Shown here piece after piece: positions 49,643 to 59,160 of a stretch of 64,000 nt of DNA (position 1 is its first letter; every line of letters starts with the position of its first letter). Both the position numbers and the translations under genes were made by a program. The DNA is from MH13 sp040219355 (GTDB lineage Bacteria > Pseudomonadota > Alphaproteobacteria > Rhizobiales > MH13), in assembly GCA_040219355.1 (NCBI GenBank), contig JAVJSN010000003.1:62001-126000 (forward strand), given 5' to 3'. The notes under the pieces are model-generated. The model ran no database searches. It saw only the letters and a list, made by a program, of their open reading frames with translations, and was not told the DNA's origin.

Positions 49643-50603
49643 TCTCCATTCCCGGCCTGACCTTTCTCCCCGGCCTGATTCTTCCCTCCAGTCCGCCAAA
49701 CATCGTCTCGATCCAACACTGCAAGCGCTGGAAAACGAAGCGATCCATATTTTTCGCGAAGTCGCCGCCGAGTTTGAGCGCCCAGTGATGCTTTACTCGG
49801 TGGGTAAGGATTCCTCGGTCCTTCTGCACCTGGCGCGCAAAGCTTTCTATCCAGGCAAGGTGCCCTTTCCGCTGCTGCACATTGATACCGGCTGGAAGTT
49901 CACCCAGATGCTCGCGTTCCGTGATCAGGTGGCGCAGGAGCACAATCTGGACCTGATGGTTTACACCAACCCGCGCGGTGCGAACGAAAACATCACGCCC
50001 TTTACCTACGGATCCTCGCGTTACACTGACATCATGAAAACCGAGGCACTGCGCACGGCGCTCGATGCCGGCAAGTTCGACGCGGCATTTGGTGGCGCAC
50101 GGCGCGATGAGGAAGCTTCTCGCGCTAAAGAGCGGGTCTATTCCTTCCGCACGCCCAATCACACATGGGATCCGCGCAGCCAGCGCCCGGAGCTTTGGTC
50201 CATCTACAACGGCATGATCCGGCAAGGTGAAAGCATCCGTGTGTTTCCGCTGTCCAATTGGACGGAGCTCGATATCTGGCGCTACATCCAGGCTGAAGAC
50301 ATCCCAATTGTGCCGCTCTACTTCGCTAAGCCGCGACCCATCGTGCAGCGCGACGGCATGATGATGCTGGCAGAAGACGAACGGCTGGAGCTGCTGCCCG
50401 GCGAGCAGGTGCAAACGTTGAGCGTGCGCTTCCGCACGCTGGGCTGCTTTCCACTAACCGCCGCCATTCAATCGCAAGCGACCACTTTGGATGAGGTCAT
50501 CGACGAGGTGCAAAGCGCCACCGTGTCGGAGCGCAATGGCCGCGCCATCGACAAGGATCAGACGGCTTCTATGGAAAAGAAAAAACGCGAGGGCTATTTC
50601 TGA
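49635..50603 (+). CDS. cysD: Sulfate adenylyltransferase subunit 2
   Basis: A 322-residue PP-loop ATPase that makes APS from sulfate and ATP with CysN. The P-loop is MLYSVGKDSSVLLHLARKAF, followed by PFPLLHIDTGWKF and the AFGGARRDEEASRAKERVYS motif. The start MADLHSRPD overlaps the cysH stop; an upstream frame from 49440 lies within cysH. The C-terminus MEKKKREGYF is the family norm. Confidence 0.96.
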   Translation: MADLHSRPDLSPRPDSSLQSAKHRLDPTLQALENEAIHIFREVAAEFERPVMLYSVGKDSSVLLHLARKAFYPGKVPFPLLHIDTGWKFTQMLAFRDQVAQEHNLDLMVYTNPRGANENITPFTYGSSRYTDIMKTEALRTALDAGKFDAAFGGARRDEEASRAKERVYSFRTPNHTWDPRSQRPELWSIYNGMIRQGESIRVFPLSNWTELDIWRYIQAEDIPIVPLYFAKPRPIVQRDGMMMLAEDERLELLPGEQVQTLSVRFRTLGCFPLTAAIQSQATTLDEVIDEVQSATVSERNGRAIDKDQTASMEKKKREGYF

Positions 50604-52114
50604 TGACCACCCTTTCAACCCTTGCCGTACCGGTGGCGCTTTCCACCCCATCGCAAACCCCATCACAGGGCGCAACTCACGCCCCATCCTTGCCCCCGGC
50701 GCGCCCGCTGCGGTTCATAACCTGCGGCAATGTCGATGACGGCAAGTCTACGCTCATCGGCCGCTTGCTCTGGGACACCAAAATGGTGATGTCCGATCAT
50801 GTGGCTGGTCTTTACAAGAACGGCGCCCAAAATGGAGCGAACGACAATGACGGGCTGAACCTGCCAGACTTCTCATTGTTGTTGGATGGACTTCAAGCTG
50901 AGCGCGAACAGGGCATTACCATTGACGTGGCCTATCGGTATTTCTCAACTGCCAACCGGTCCTACATCGTCGCGGACACGCCAGGCCATGAGCAATACAC
51001 GGGCAACATGGCGACTGGCGCCTCAACGGCTGATCTTGCGATCATCTTGGTGGATGCACGCGCGGGCCTGCAGGAGCAAACACGCCGCCACACCATGATT
51101 GTGAGCTTGATGGGCATCCGCCAGGTGGTGCTAGTCGTCAACAAAATGGACTTGGTGGACTATGATCGGCATGCCTTCCAGGCGATTGCCGACGCCTTCA
51201 AGACGTTTGCCCAAGACCTGCCGCTGGAACAGCTCACCATCATCCCGACATCGGCGCCGCAAGGGGAGAACGTGACCGTGCCCGGTTCAGCGCGCATGCC
51301 CTGGTACACCGGGCCAACCTTGCTGGATGCGCTGGAAGGTGCAGAAGTACTAGACAACAGCCCCACCGGTTTTCGATTGTCTGTCCAGCGTGTCGCTCGG
51401 CCCGATGAAAGCTTTCGCGGCTATCAAGGAACCGTAAGTGGTGGTCACATTGCAGTCGGTGATACCATCACCGTCGCGCCGCAGGGCTTGGACGCAACCA
51501 TCGCCCAGATTGTGACGTTCGACGGTGATAAGCCCTCGGCTGCACCCGGTGATGCGGTAACGCTGGTGCTGGATCGAAACATCGATATCGCACGCGGCGA
51601 TATGATCGCCGCTAAAGCGTCCGCGCCGATCGGTGGGCGCGAGATAGCTGCCGAGATGGTTGTCTTGACCGCCCAAAGTCTCGATCGGGAAAAACGATAT
51701 TGGCTGAAATCGGGCGCGCGCCGCCAACGTGCGCGGATTGCTCCACAGAGTGCTCTCAACCTCCATGATTTGACGTGGGCGCCCGCGCAGGCGCTACACC
51801 ACAACGCCATTGGCCGCGTCACACTGCACTTGGAAGAGGATGGTATTTTTGATCCCTATGCGGACAATCGAGCCACAGGATCGTTCGTGCTGATCGATCC
51901 CGATACGCTCAACACGGTGGCAGGCGGTATGGTGATGGGCGCTGCTAAGAATGTGCAGGAGGCGGTCAATAAGCGGAGCCAGGAGACGATCACCCTATCG
52001 CTGCCGGTGGATTTGGCGCGAGAGTTGATGCGCCATGATGTTTTGGCCGACCGGTTGGATGATGTGGAAGTTGTCGAAACCACGCGTCGCCGCCTACACA
52101 CGCAAGCGCTGTAA
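50603..52114 (+). CDS. cysN: Sulfate adenylyltransferase subunit 1 (GTPase)
   Basis: A 503-residue elongation-factor-like GTPase that drives APS synthesis by CysD. G1 is GNVDDGKSTLIGRLL, G3 DTPGHEQY and G4 NKMDL. The protein ends at normal CysN length, without the C-terminal APS kinase domain of CysNC fusions. The ATG shares a base with the cysD stop (TGATG). It is the last gene of the rightward cys operon. Confidence 0.95.
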   Translation: MTTLSTLAVPVALSTPSQTPSQGATHAPSLPPARPLRFITCGNVDDGKSTLIGRLLWDTKMVMSDHVAGLYKNGAQNGANDNDGLNLPDFSLLLDGLQAEREQGITIDVAYRYFSTANRSYIVADTPGHEQYTGNMATGASTADLAIILVDARAGLQEQTRRHTMIVSLMGIRQVVLVVNKMDLVDYDRHAFQAIADAFKTFAQDLPLEQLTIIPTSAPQGENVTVPGSARMPWYTGPTLLDALEGAEVLDNSPTGFRLSVQRVARPDESFRGYQGTVSGGHIAVGDTITVAPQGLDATIAQIVTFDGDKPSAAPGDAVTLVLDRNIDIARGDMIAAKASAPIGGREIAAEMVVLTAQSLDREKRYWLKSGARRQRARIAPQSALNLHDLTWAPAQALHHNAIGRVTLHLEEDGIFDPYADNRATGSFVLIDPDTLNTVAGGMVMGAAKNVQEAVNKRSQETITLSLPVDLARELMRHDVLADRLDDVEVVETTRRRLHTQAL

Positions 52115-52146
52115 AGCGCAGTCCTCTGTCGATCGAAAGGATGTGG

Positions 52147-52220
52147 TGGCTGGGGAACCTGGATTCGAACCAGGACTAACGGAGTCAGAGTCCGTGGGTC
52201 TACCGTTAACCTATTCCCCA
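52147..52220 (-). tRNA. tRNA-Gln (anticodon CTG)
   Basis: A 74-base cloverleaf on the minus strand beginning TGGGGAATAGG. The acceptor arm pairs TGGGGAA with TTCCCCA, the anticodon loop is CTCTGAC giving CTG, the T-loop is TTCGAAT, and the 3' CCA is encoded. Gln tRNAs with a weak first acceptor pair are usual. Confidence 0.95.
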
Positions 52221-52253
52221 ATGCGCAGAGTGGCGCGGATAGCACCGTGCCAG

Positions 52254-52279
52254 CCCAAGTTCAAGGCCCAAGTTCAAGG
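52254..52279. repeat. Tandem duplication of a 13-base unit
   Basis: CCCAAGTTCAAGG occurs twice with no gap between the Sel1-type gene and tRNA-Gln. It is a recent slippage-like duplication of no evident function. Confidence 0.75.
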
Positions 52280-52300
52280 CGCTTTTTTCAATCGCCACCG

Positions 52301-53479
52301 CTACTCGCCCTGGCTCTCAGCAAGGCGCAGCGCCACGGGCGGAGACAGTTCGATGGCGCTCAAGCGCTCGCCATAGGGCGCCGTTGCGCCTGTCAGCGAG
52401 GTTTCCAAATCATCGAACGGGCCATTGGCGGCCTGGAAAACCAGATGCACGCCCGCAATGCGGGTTTCGCAGCGGCGCGTGTAACGCGGCATCGGGTCAT
52501 TACCTGAGGTGCGTAAGGCGCATTGGCCAAGATCATCCTCTGCGACAGCGCCAAAATCCATGCCGAAGTGGAAATCGGTGCGCTGAGGTTTGCCCGGCAG
52601 TTGGAATGTCAATTCGTCACCGTCCTCTGTGCGCGGCCAATCGATCAGCGCAGCATCGTCCACGCCGATGCGCCAATGGCCTTCCTGCGTTGCTTCCACG
52701 CGCGCGCCAGCAAATGCCGAGCGCGCATCGACAAGATCATCCACATCCTGCCACGCAAACGGCGGCCGCTCATTAGCGCTCACCCCTTGCGCAGTGAGAA
52801 CAAGGCTGGTGAACCCTTGACCAGGAAGCTCCGGCAGTGGCGCGCGCTGGCGAGCGAATGCCCGCAGAGCGTTGAGCGAACCCTGACCAATCAGCCCATC
52901 GATTGCTCCACGATAATAACCGGCCTCTTGCAAATAAACCTGCACCTGACGGCGCATAGGTGGGCTCCAGAATTGGATCGTGTCGCCGGCCATGCCCAGA
53001 TCGCGCAGGGCAAGCTCCAACAGCGCGTGGGCGGCTATGGCTGCATCGGGACTAAGCTGCGGATCGTCCTGATCGTCATAGGAGTACATGTAAGGCACCA
53101 GCGCCAGCGTAATGCCATTATCAGCCGCTGCGCGCAGATGAGTGCGTGCAGCATCCACGTCTCGCTCGCCGCCCAATCCATCCAGCAACAAAAACCCAAG
53201 CTGATAGTGCGCGCGTGCAAACCCCAGGTCAGCGGCTTGCCTGTGCAGCGTGCGCGCCTCAGCATAGTCGCCTGTCCACTCGGCCTGCATGGCTTGCTCA
53301 TAGAGGGCCTGCGGGTCCGGCGCTTCTTCCTGGCTGTTACCTTGGTTCTGATCCTGAGCATGGCTCGGCGCCGCCGCCAAGCCGACACACATCATGGCCG
53401 CCACAAAGGCCGCACCGACCTTGCAAGCCGCGCCTATTTGCATCCCTTGGATGTGCCGCACCATGTCCCTCAACTCCAT
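52301..53479 (-). CDS. Exported Sel1-repeat and peptidoglycan-binding-like protein
   Basis: A 392-residue protein with a predicted signal peptide (about 18-42, ending SHAQ). Residues about 55-150 hold TPR/Sel1-like repeats (YEQAMQAEWTGDYAEARTLH; GFARAHYQLGFLLLDGLGG). Residues about 178-215 resemble a peptidoglycan-binding domain of type 1 (VYLQEAGYYRGAIDGLIGQG). The remaining 170 residues are unrecognised and beta-rich. The first ATG is used; a start five codons later is possible. Role in the cell envelope is likely, exact function unknown. Confidence 0.78.
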   Translation of the reverse strand: MELRDMVRHIQGMQIGAACKVGAAFVAAMMCVGLAAAPSHAQDQNQGNSQEEAPDPQALYEQAMQAEWTGDYAEARTLHRQAADLGFARAHYQLGFLLLDGLGGERDVDAARTHLRAAADNGITLALVPYMYSYDDQDDPQLSPDAAIAAHALLELALRDLGMAGDTIQFWSPPMRRQVQVYLQEAGYYRGAIDGLIGQGSLNALRAFARQRAPLPELPGQGFTSLVLTAQGVSANERPPFAWQDVDDLVDARSAFAGARVEATQEGHWRIGVDDAALIDWPRTEDGDELTFQLPGKPQRTDFHFGMDFGAVAEDDLGQCALRTSGNDPMPRYTRRCETRIAGVHLVFQAANGPFDDLETSLTGATAPYGERLSAIELSPPVALRLAESQGE

Positions 53480-53647
53480 CGCAACGTCATAGAAGCGCTC
53501 CCAAGCGCGTGCGAGGCGGTCACTATTGCCTGTTTTGGTTACCGAAAGGCTTCCCGCACAGCAAACAAAGCGAGAGAAACGGCCAAAGAGCCGCCCTAGC
53601 GGCCCTTAGGGCACCTCTCACATAGACGTGATCATTCACAACCAAAG

Positions 53648-53699
53648 GTATGACATATCAAGTAAGATCATACTGGACGAGCATATTCATGTTTGATAT
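53648..53699. promoter_or_regulatory. Candidate PadR operator region
   Basis: Two inverted repeats precede padR: GTATGA (53648-53653) with TCATAC (53668-53673), and ATATCAA (53655-53661) with TTGATAT (53693-53699). The region is AT-rich against its surroundings. PadR proteins usually repress their own operon from such dyads. Confidence 0.5.
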
Positions 53700-53725
53700 A
53701 TGCCCGACCAACATAAGGATCCACT

Positions 53726-54313
53726 ATGAACGTTCGCACTCTCTGCTTGGCTATTTTGCACCACCAAGATGCAACCGGTTATGAAATCCGCAAGCTCTCC
53801 ACGGAAGGCAAATACGCCTACTTCGTGGATGCAAGCTTCGGCTCGATTTATCCGGCTTTGGCCAAGCTGGAGGATGAAGGGCTGGTGAGCTGTCGACTGG
53901 AACAGCAGGACGGCAAGCCGGCGCGCAAAGTCTATTCGATGAATGACGGCGGACGGGCCGAATTGCGGGCCAATCTGCGCGAGAGCCCAACGCCTGACGT
54001 TTTTCGGTCAGAATTTTTGCTCATCGCCATGTGCGCCGACCTTTTGGATGTCGGTGACATGGAACGGGCGCTGACTGTTCATATCAGTCAGGTTGAGGAC
54101 GAGCTGCAGAAGATCGACGAGATGAAAAGCGAGATGCCTGAAGGCAGTTGGCTTGCCGACTACGGCACGACTTGCATGAAAACCCAATTGAGTTGGTTGC
54201 ATGCCAATCGCGATCGCATTCTTGCCGACAGCGCGGAGATTGCGCTCAACGCACCGCAGCGAACCCCACCGCCCAATGACGTACCCAAAGCTGCACCGGT
54301 TGCAGCTGAATAA
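53726..54313 (+). CDS. PadR-family transcriptional regulator
   Basis: A 195-residue winged-helix repressor. The PadR N-terminal domain is clear: LAILHHQDATGYEIRKL, then GSIYPALAKLEDEGLV and the wing KPARKVYSMNDGGRAEL. The C-terminal domain (about 90-170) is helical and mediates dimerisation. It is 58 bases upstream of the efflux adaptor gene on the same strand, so it probably represses the pump in the absence of a toxic ligand. Confidence 0.92.
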   Translation: MNVRTLCLAILHHQDATGYEIRKLSTEGKYAYFVDASFGSIYPALAKLEDEGLVSCRLEQQDGKPARKVYSMNDGGRAELRANLRESPTPDVFRSEFLLIAMCADLLDVGDMERALTVHISQVEDELQKIDEMKSEMPEGSWLADYGTTCMKTQLSWLHANRDRILADSAEIALNAPQRTPPPNDVPKAAPVAAE

Positions 54314-54371
54314 CCCTCCCCCCAAACGCCCAAGCGGCGTTGAAGCATTAGTAAACTGAAGAAACACGATC

Positions 54372-55541
54372 ATGGCTTTCCCTATCAAATTGCCCCACAT
54401 CCTTGCCGTCGGCCTGACCGTTGGCGTTGGCGCCTATATGCTGGGCGGCACCACAATGCTGTCCGGACAAGGCCCTATCGATCCAGACAATCCGGTGCGG
54501 GCAACCGCAACAGCGGCCGACGACCCGGAGCTTTTTTCGGTGCGGGCGCGCGATTTTTCTGTTCAGGATCGCCCGAATTTTCTGGCTATGCGCGGGCGCA
54601 CACAAGCTGATGCCAGCGTGATGGTTTCAGCGGAAACTGGCGGTCGCGTGGTGGAAGTCGCTGTGCAGGAAGGCGATCAGGTTGCGGCAGGCGATGTGCT
54701 GTGCCGGTTGGATGAAGCTGCCCGCCAGGCGGCATTGACCCAAGCGAGAGCCGCGGTTGCGCAGGCGGACATTGATCTCAATGCTGCGCAATCTTTGGCT
54801 GACAATGGCTTTGGTGCGCAAAACCGTGTGCCAGCCCTGCAAGCCGCTCTCGATGGTGCGCAGGCAGCATTTGAGCAGGCTGAGCTTGATTTGGAACGCA
54901 CCGTTATCACAGCTCCGGTGGAAGGACTTGTGCAGCTTCCATTGGCTGATGTTGGTACGCAGCTCGCTCCGGGTGCTTTGTGTGCAACGCTGTTGGACGT
55001 CGATCCGCTGGTGATCACCGGCCAAGTGTCGGAGCGCGACATTGGCGCGCTTTCAGTCGGCATGGATGCGCGTGTTTCACTGGTCACAGGCGAAGACGCT
55101 GATGGCAGAGTGAGTTTCATCTCCGCTTCGGCGGACACCGCAACCCGCACCTTCCGCGTCGATATAGATATTCCGAACTCCGATGGATCGCTGCGCGGCG
55201 GCGTAACAGCCGAAGCTGCCATCGACCTGCCCTCCGTCCGCGGGCACTTGCTGCCCTTGTCATCGCTCGGGCTCGACGATGATGGCGTGATCGGGGTTCA
55301 CACGCTCGACGACGACAATGTGGTTTCCTTCAACCCGGTCACGCTGCTTGGCGACGAACGCGGCGGCGTGTGGGTCAGCGGTCTGGCCGAGGAAACACGG
55401 GTGATCGTTGTTGGCCAGGACTTCGTGGAACCTGGCCAGGAGGTCGCCGTAACCATGGTTGAAGACGGTATCCTGCAGACATCGCAGGCACCGCTCGATG
55501 CCTCGGCCCAAAGCAGCGGCGATGAAGGAGCAACGCAATGA
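54372..55541 (+). CDS. RND efflux periplasmic adaptor (membrane fusion) protein
   Basis: A 389-residue protein with an N-terminal membrane anchor (about 8-30). The lipoyl half-motif GGRVVEVAVQEGDQVAAGDVLCRLD is present in two adjacent parts (about 90-114), followed by a helical hairpin rich in Ala and Gln and the return lipoyl half ITAPVEGLVQLPLADVG. Beta-barrel and membrane-proximal domains follow. It overlaps the permease gene by four bases (ATGA) and links it to an outer-membrane channel encoded elsewhere. Confidence 0.92.
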   Translation: MAFPIKLPHILAVGLTVGVGAYMLGGTTMLSGQGPIDPDNPVRATATAADDPELFSVRARDFSVQDRPNFLAMRGRTQADASVMVSAETGGRVVEVAVQEGDQVAAGDVLCRLDEAARQAALTQARAAVAQADIDLNAAQSLADNGFGAQNRVPALQAALDGAQAAFEQAELDLERTVITAPVEGLVQLPLADVGTQLAPGALCATLLDVDPLVITGQVSERDIGALSVGMDARVSLVTGEDADGRVSFISASADTATRTFRVDIDIPNSDGSLRGGVTAEAAIDLPSVRGHLLPLSSLGLDDDGVIGVHTLDDDNVVSFNPVTLLGDERGGVWVSGLAEETRVIVVGQDFVEPGQEVAVTMVEDGILQTSQAPLDASAQSSGDEGATQ

Positions 55542-58500
55542 TCTCGATGCTTGAAATGGTGCTGCGCCGACCGCGCACCGTGGTCACGCTGATGCTTGTG
55601 ATCATTGCAGCCGGCGTTTTGAGCTACATCTCGATCCCCAAGGAAGCGAACCCGGACATTGATGTCCCGGTGTTTTACGTCTCCGTGAATCAGAATGGCG
55701 TGTCGCCGGAGGATGCCGAACGCCTGCTTGTGCGCCCGCTAGAAACCCAATTGCAGGGTCTCGACGGTCTGGAAGAAATCACGGCCATCGCCTCCGAGGG
55801 CCATGCCGGCGTGGTTCTGGAGTTCGACATCGCGTTCGACAAGGACGAAGCGATGGCCGATGTGCGCGACCGGGTGAGCCGCGCTCAGGCCGAGATGCCC
55901 GCCGAGGCCGACGAAGCGCAGATTTTTGAAACCAACTTTTCTCTTGTCCCGACCATCGTCGTGGCGCTCTCCGGCGACGTGCCGGAGCGGACGCTCTATG
56001 GCCTTGCACGCACGCTTCGCGATGAGCTTGAAAACATCGACACGATCCTTGAGGTGAACCTTGTCGGTCACCGCGAGGAGTTGCTTGAGGTGACCATCGA
56101 CCTGTCGCGTCTTGAAGCTTACGGGATCACGCAGACGCAGCTCTTGAATGCCCTACAGCTCAACAATGCGCTTGTCCCGGCCGGTGTGTTTGATACTGGC
56201 GGCGGCCGGTTCAACGTCAAGGTCCCAGGTCTGATCGAGAACGCCGACGATCTGTTCTCCATTTCGCTGCGCGAGAACAATGATGGTCAGGTGTTGTTGG
56301 GCGATGTGGCCGAAATCCGCCGCACCTTCCAAGATCCCGTGTCCTATACGCGCGTCAATGGCGAGCCGGCGATTGCGGTCGAGGTCATCAAGCGCCTTGG
56401 CACTAACATCATCGAGAACAATGTGGCGGTGCGCGAAGTTGTTGACCGGGTAACGACTGATTGGCCGGAACAGGTGCATGTCGACTTCCTTGTCGACCAG
56501 TCAAGCTTCATCGATGAGGTTCAAGGTTCCCTGCAATCCTCGATCATGACGGCGATCTTGCTGGTGATGATCGTGGTTCTGTTCGCGCTCGGCCTGAAGT
56601 CGGCACTGTTGGTGGGCCTGGCGATCCCGACTTCGTTCATGTTCGGCTTTCTCATCCTGTCCACCACCGGCCTGACCGTGAACATGATGGTGATGTTCGG
56701 CTTGGTGCTGACGGTCGGTCTGCTGGTCGATGGCGCGATCGTTGTGGTGGAATATGCCGACCGCAAGGTGGCTGAAGGCCTGGACCCGCGTGAGGCTTAT
56801 ATTCGCGCCGCTAAGCTGATGTTCTGGCCCATCGTTTCGTCCACCGCCACAACCCTTGCAGCCTTCTTGCCGATGCTGCTTTGGCCAGGTGTGCCGGGCG
56901 AGTTCATGAGCTATCTGCCGATCATGGTCATCATCGTGCTATCGGCGGCGCTGCTCACGGCCATGGTCTTCCTGCCTGTAACCGGCGGCCTGGTTGGTGA
57001 GGTCTCGCATTGGATGGGGCGGCATGCGCTTGGCGTCGTGAGCGGCGCGCTCGCTCTTGGCATCGGACTCGGTGCGATGGCCGCTGGCCAGGGTGTGATC
57101 AGTGGCCTGCTCGGACTCGATACAAGCGGCGGACTTCCCCCTGCCCTCATCGTGCTGGCCGTGATTGTCGCTTTGCTGGTTTTCGTGCCGCTTCGCAGCC
57201 TGCTCGCACCTGTCGTGCGCTGGCAGCAGCGGCGCGCGGCCGTGACCGCGGAAAATCGCCGTCTGGAGGCTGCCAAGCTTTCCGCCGCTGAGCATTTCGA
57301 CATGAAAGCGATCAAAGGACCGACTGGTGTCTATGTTCGCACGCTGGCGAGCTTTGCCACCAACAAGGTGGGCAATGTGGTGGCGATTGGCTGCGTGATC
57401 GCGATTGCCTTCTTCAGCTTCCAGTACTTTCTGGCGGCCAACAATGGCGTTGAGTTCTTCGTCGACGAGGAGCCTGATATCGCAATCCTGCTCATCTCAG
57501 CACGCGGCAACCTTTCCGCAGACGAGACTCGCGATCTGGTGATCGAGGTCGAAGAGAGGGTGTTGGGCGTCAATGGCATCCAAACATTGATGACCACGAC
57601 TCAGCCTGTCGGCGGGGGTGGCGGCGGTGGCGATGCTTTGGGTCTCACCGACGTGCCTCCTGACATGATCGGTCAAATCCAGATCGAGCTGGCGGACTAT
57701 TCCAATCGCCGCTCGGCTGCGGAGATCTTTGAAGAGATCAACGCGTTGACGGCTGATCTTGCCGGTATCCGTACCGAGATCCGCGAGATCGAGGGTGGTC
57801 CGCCAACCGGCAAGGACGTGACGTTGGAACTGCGTAGCTCCGACTATGACACGTTGCTCGCTACGACCCGCGCTGTGCGCGCCTATGTTGACACGGTCGA
57901 TGGCCTCGTCGACATGGAAGACGACACGCCGCTGCCAGGTATCGAATGGCAAATCGCCATCGACCGCGAAGAGGCGGGACGGTTCGGCGCATCTATCGCT
58001 CAGGTCGGTCCGATGGTGCAGCTCGTGACCACAGGCGTCCTGATTGACACCTACCGTCCGGACGATACCGACGAAGAGGTCGAAATCCGTGTGCGCTTGC
58101 CCGAAGAGCAGCGCACCTTGGAGCAACTTGACGATATGCGGCTTGAAACAGCCCATGGTCAGGTTCCGCTTTCGAACTTTGTGCGCCGCGAAGCGGCGCC
58201 ACGCGTGGCGTCCATCACCCGGATCGATGGCGCCTATGCCATGAGTGTGAAGGCGAATGCAGCCGAAGGCGTCGACTACAATGAGAAGGTGGCAGAGATT
58301 CAGGCCTGGCTCGATGCTGCCGATCCGCTACCGGACAACGTGACCTACCGGTTCCGCGGCGCCGACGAGGAGCAGCAGGAATCCGGTGCCTTCCTCATGC
58401 AGGCCATGGGCGGCTCGCTGTTCTTGATGTTCATCATCCTGCTGACGCAGTTCAACTCGTTCTACCAGACCGTGCTGACCCTTGGGACGGTGGTGCTGGC

Positions 58501-59095
58501 GGTGTTCGGCGTGCTGCTCGGCATGGCGGTAACCGGGCAGGCCTTCTCGATCATCATGACCGGGACGGGAATTCTGGCGCTTGCCGGGATCGTGGTGAAC
58601 AATGCCATCGTCTTGATGGACACGTTCAACCGCTTCCGCGGCGACGGCCTGGAAACCATCGAAGCCGCCCTTAAGGCAGCGGCGCAGCGTGTTCGTCCGA
58701 TCCTGTTGACGACGATCACAACGATTGCCGGCCTCATCCCAATGGCGTTGCAGATCAATTTGAACTTCTTCGGTCGGGTGATCCAGGTCGGCTCCATCAC
58801 CTCCATCTGGTGGGTGCAGTTGGCGACGGCCGTAATTTCGGGCCTTGCCTTCTCAACCGTGCTGACCTTGGTGATCGTTCCGGTGATGCTCTGCCTGCCG
58901 ACCGTGTGGGCGGCAAGCTTCACTGCTTGGGATCGCTGGTTGATCGGGAATGTGGCGCCCTATCGCGCTATCGCCCGCGCCTATGGCCGCGACGTTCAAG
59001 CGCCGCAGGCAGCGCCGCGCAAACCGGAAGACCAAGGACCGGCGAACGATGACAAGCGGCCGGACCTGGTTCCCTTGCCACAAGCCGCCGAGTAG
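55538..59095 (+). CDS. RND efflux permease with an extra two-helix insertion
   Basis: A 1185-residue proton-driven pump, longer than the usual 1020-1050. The core is standard: PDIDVPVFYVSVNQNGVSPED near the start, GLVLTVGLLVDGAIVVVEYA in helix 4 (one Asp of the usual DD pair, the second is Gly), and GILALAGIVVNNAIVLMD in helix 10. Residues about 492-585 contain two additional predicted helices (LGVVSGALALGIGLGAMAAG and LPPALIVLAVIVALLVFVPL) and a basic stretch, between the two halves. The C-terminus is a charged tail. Substrates are unknown. Confidence 0.92.
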   Translation: MISMLEMVLRRPRTVVTLMLVIIAAGVLSYISIPKEANPDIDVPVFYVSVNQNGVSPEDAERLLVRPLETQLQGLDGLEEITAIASEGHAGVVLEFDIAFDKDEAMADVRDRVSRAQAEMPAEADEAQIFETNFSLVPTIVVALSGDVPERTLYGLARTLRDELENIDTILEVNLVGHREELLEVTIDLSRLEAYGITQTQLLNALQLNNALVPAGVFDTGGGRFNVKVPGLIENADDLFSISLRENNDGQVLLGDVAEIRRTFQDPVSYTRVNGEPAIAVEVIKRLGTNIIENNVAVREVVDRVTTDWPEQVHVDFLVDQSSFIDEVQGSLQSSIMTAILLVMIVVLFALGLKSALLVGLAIPTSFMFGFLILSTTGLTVNMMVMFGLVLTVGLLVDGAIVVVEYADRKVAEGLDPREAYIRAAKLMFWPIVSSTATTLAAFLPMLLWPGVPGEFMSYLPIMVIIVLSAALLTAMVFLPVTGGLVGEVSHWMGRHALGVVSGALALGIGLGAMAAGQGVISGLLGLDTSGGLPPALIVLAVIVALLVFVPLRSLLAPVVRWQQRRAAVTAENRRLEAAKLSAAEHFDMKAIKGPTGVYVRTLASFATNKVGNVVAIGCVIAIAFFSFQYFLAANNGVEFFVDEEPDIAILLISARGNLSADETRDLVIEVEERVLGVNGIQTLMTTTQPVGGGGGGGDALGLTDVPPDMIGQIQIELADYSNRRSAAEIFEEINALTADLAGIRTEIREIEGGPPTGKDVTLELRSSDYDTLLATTRAVRAYVDTVDGLVDMEDDTPLPGIEWQIAIDREEAGRFGASIAQVGPMVQLVTTGVLIDTYRPDDTDEEVEIRVRLPEEQRTLEQLDDMRLETAHGQVPLSNFVRREAAPRVASITRIDGAYAMSVKANAAEGVDYNEKVAEIQAWLDAADPLPDNVTYRFRGADEEQQESGAFLMQAMGGSLFLMFIILLTQFNSFYQTVLTLGTVVLAVFGVLLGMAVTGQAFSIIMTGTGILALAGIVVNNAIVLMDTFNRFRGDGLETIEAALKAAAQRVRPILLTTITTIAGLIPMALQINLNFFGRVIQVGSITSIWWVQLATAVISGLAFSTVLTLVIVPVMLCLPTVWAASFTAWDRWLIGNVAPYRAIARAYGRDVQAPQAAPRKPEDQGPANDDKRPDLVPLPQAAE

Positions 59096-59114
59096 TAGGG
59101 CGTGAAACAAAGAA

Positions 59115-59141
59115 GGGCCGCTCAATCGAGTGGCCCTTTTT
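59115..59141 (+). terminator. Rho-independent terminator of the RND operon
   Basis: Nine-base stem GGGCCGCTC and GAGTGGCCC with loop AATC, then TTTTT. It lies 20 bases after the permease stop. Confidence 0.92.
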
Positions 59142-59160
59142 GCTTGATCTGAGTGACCTG

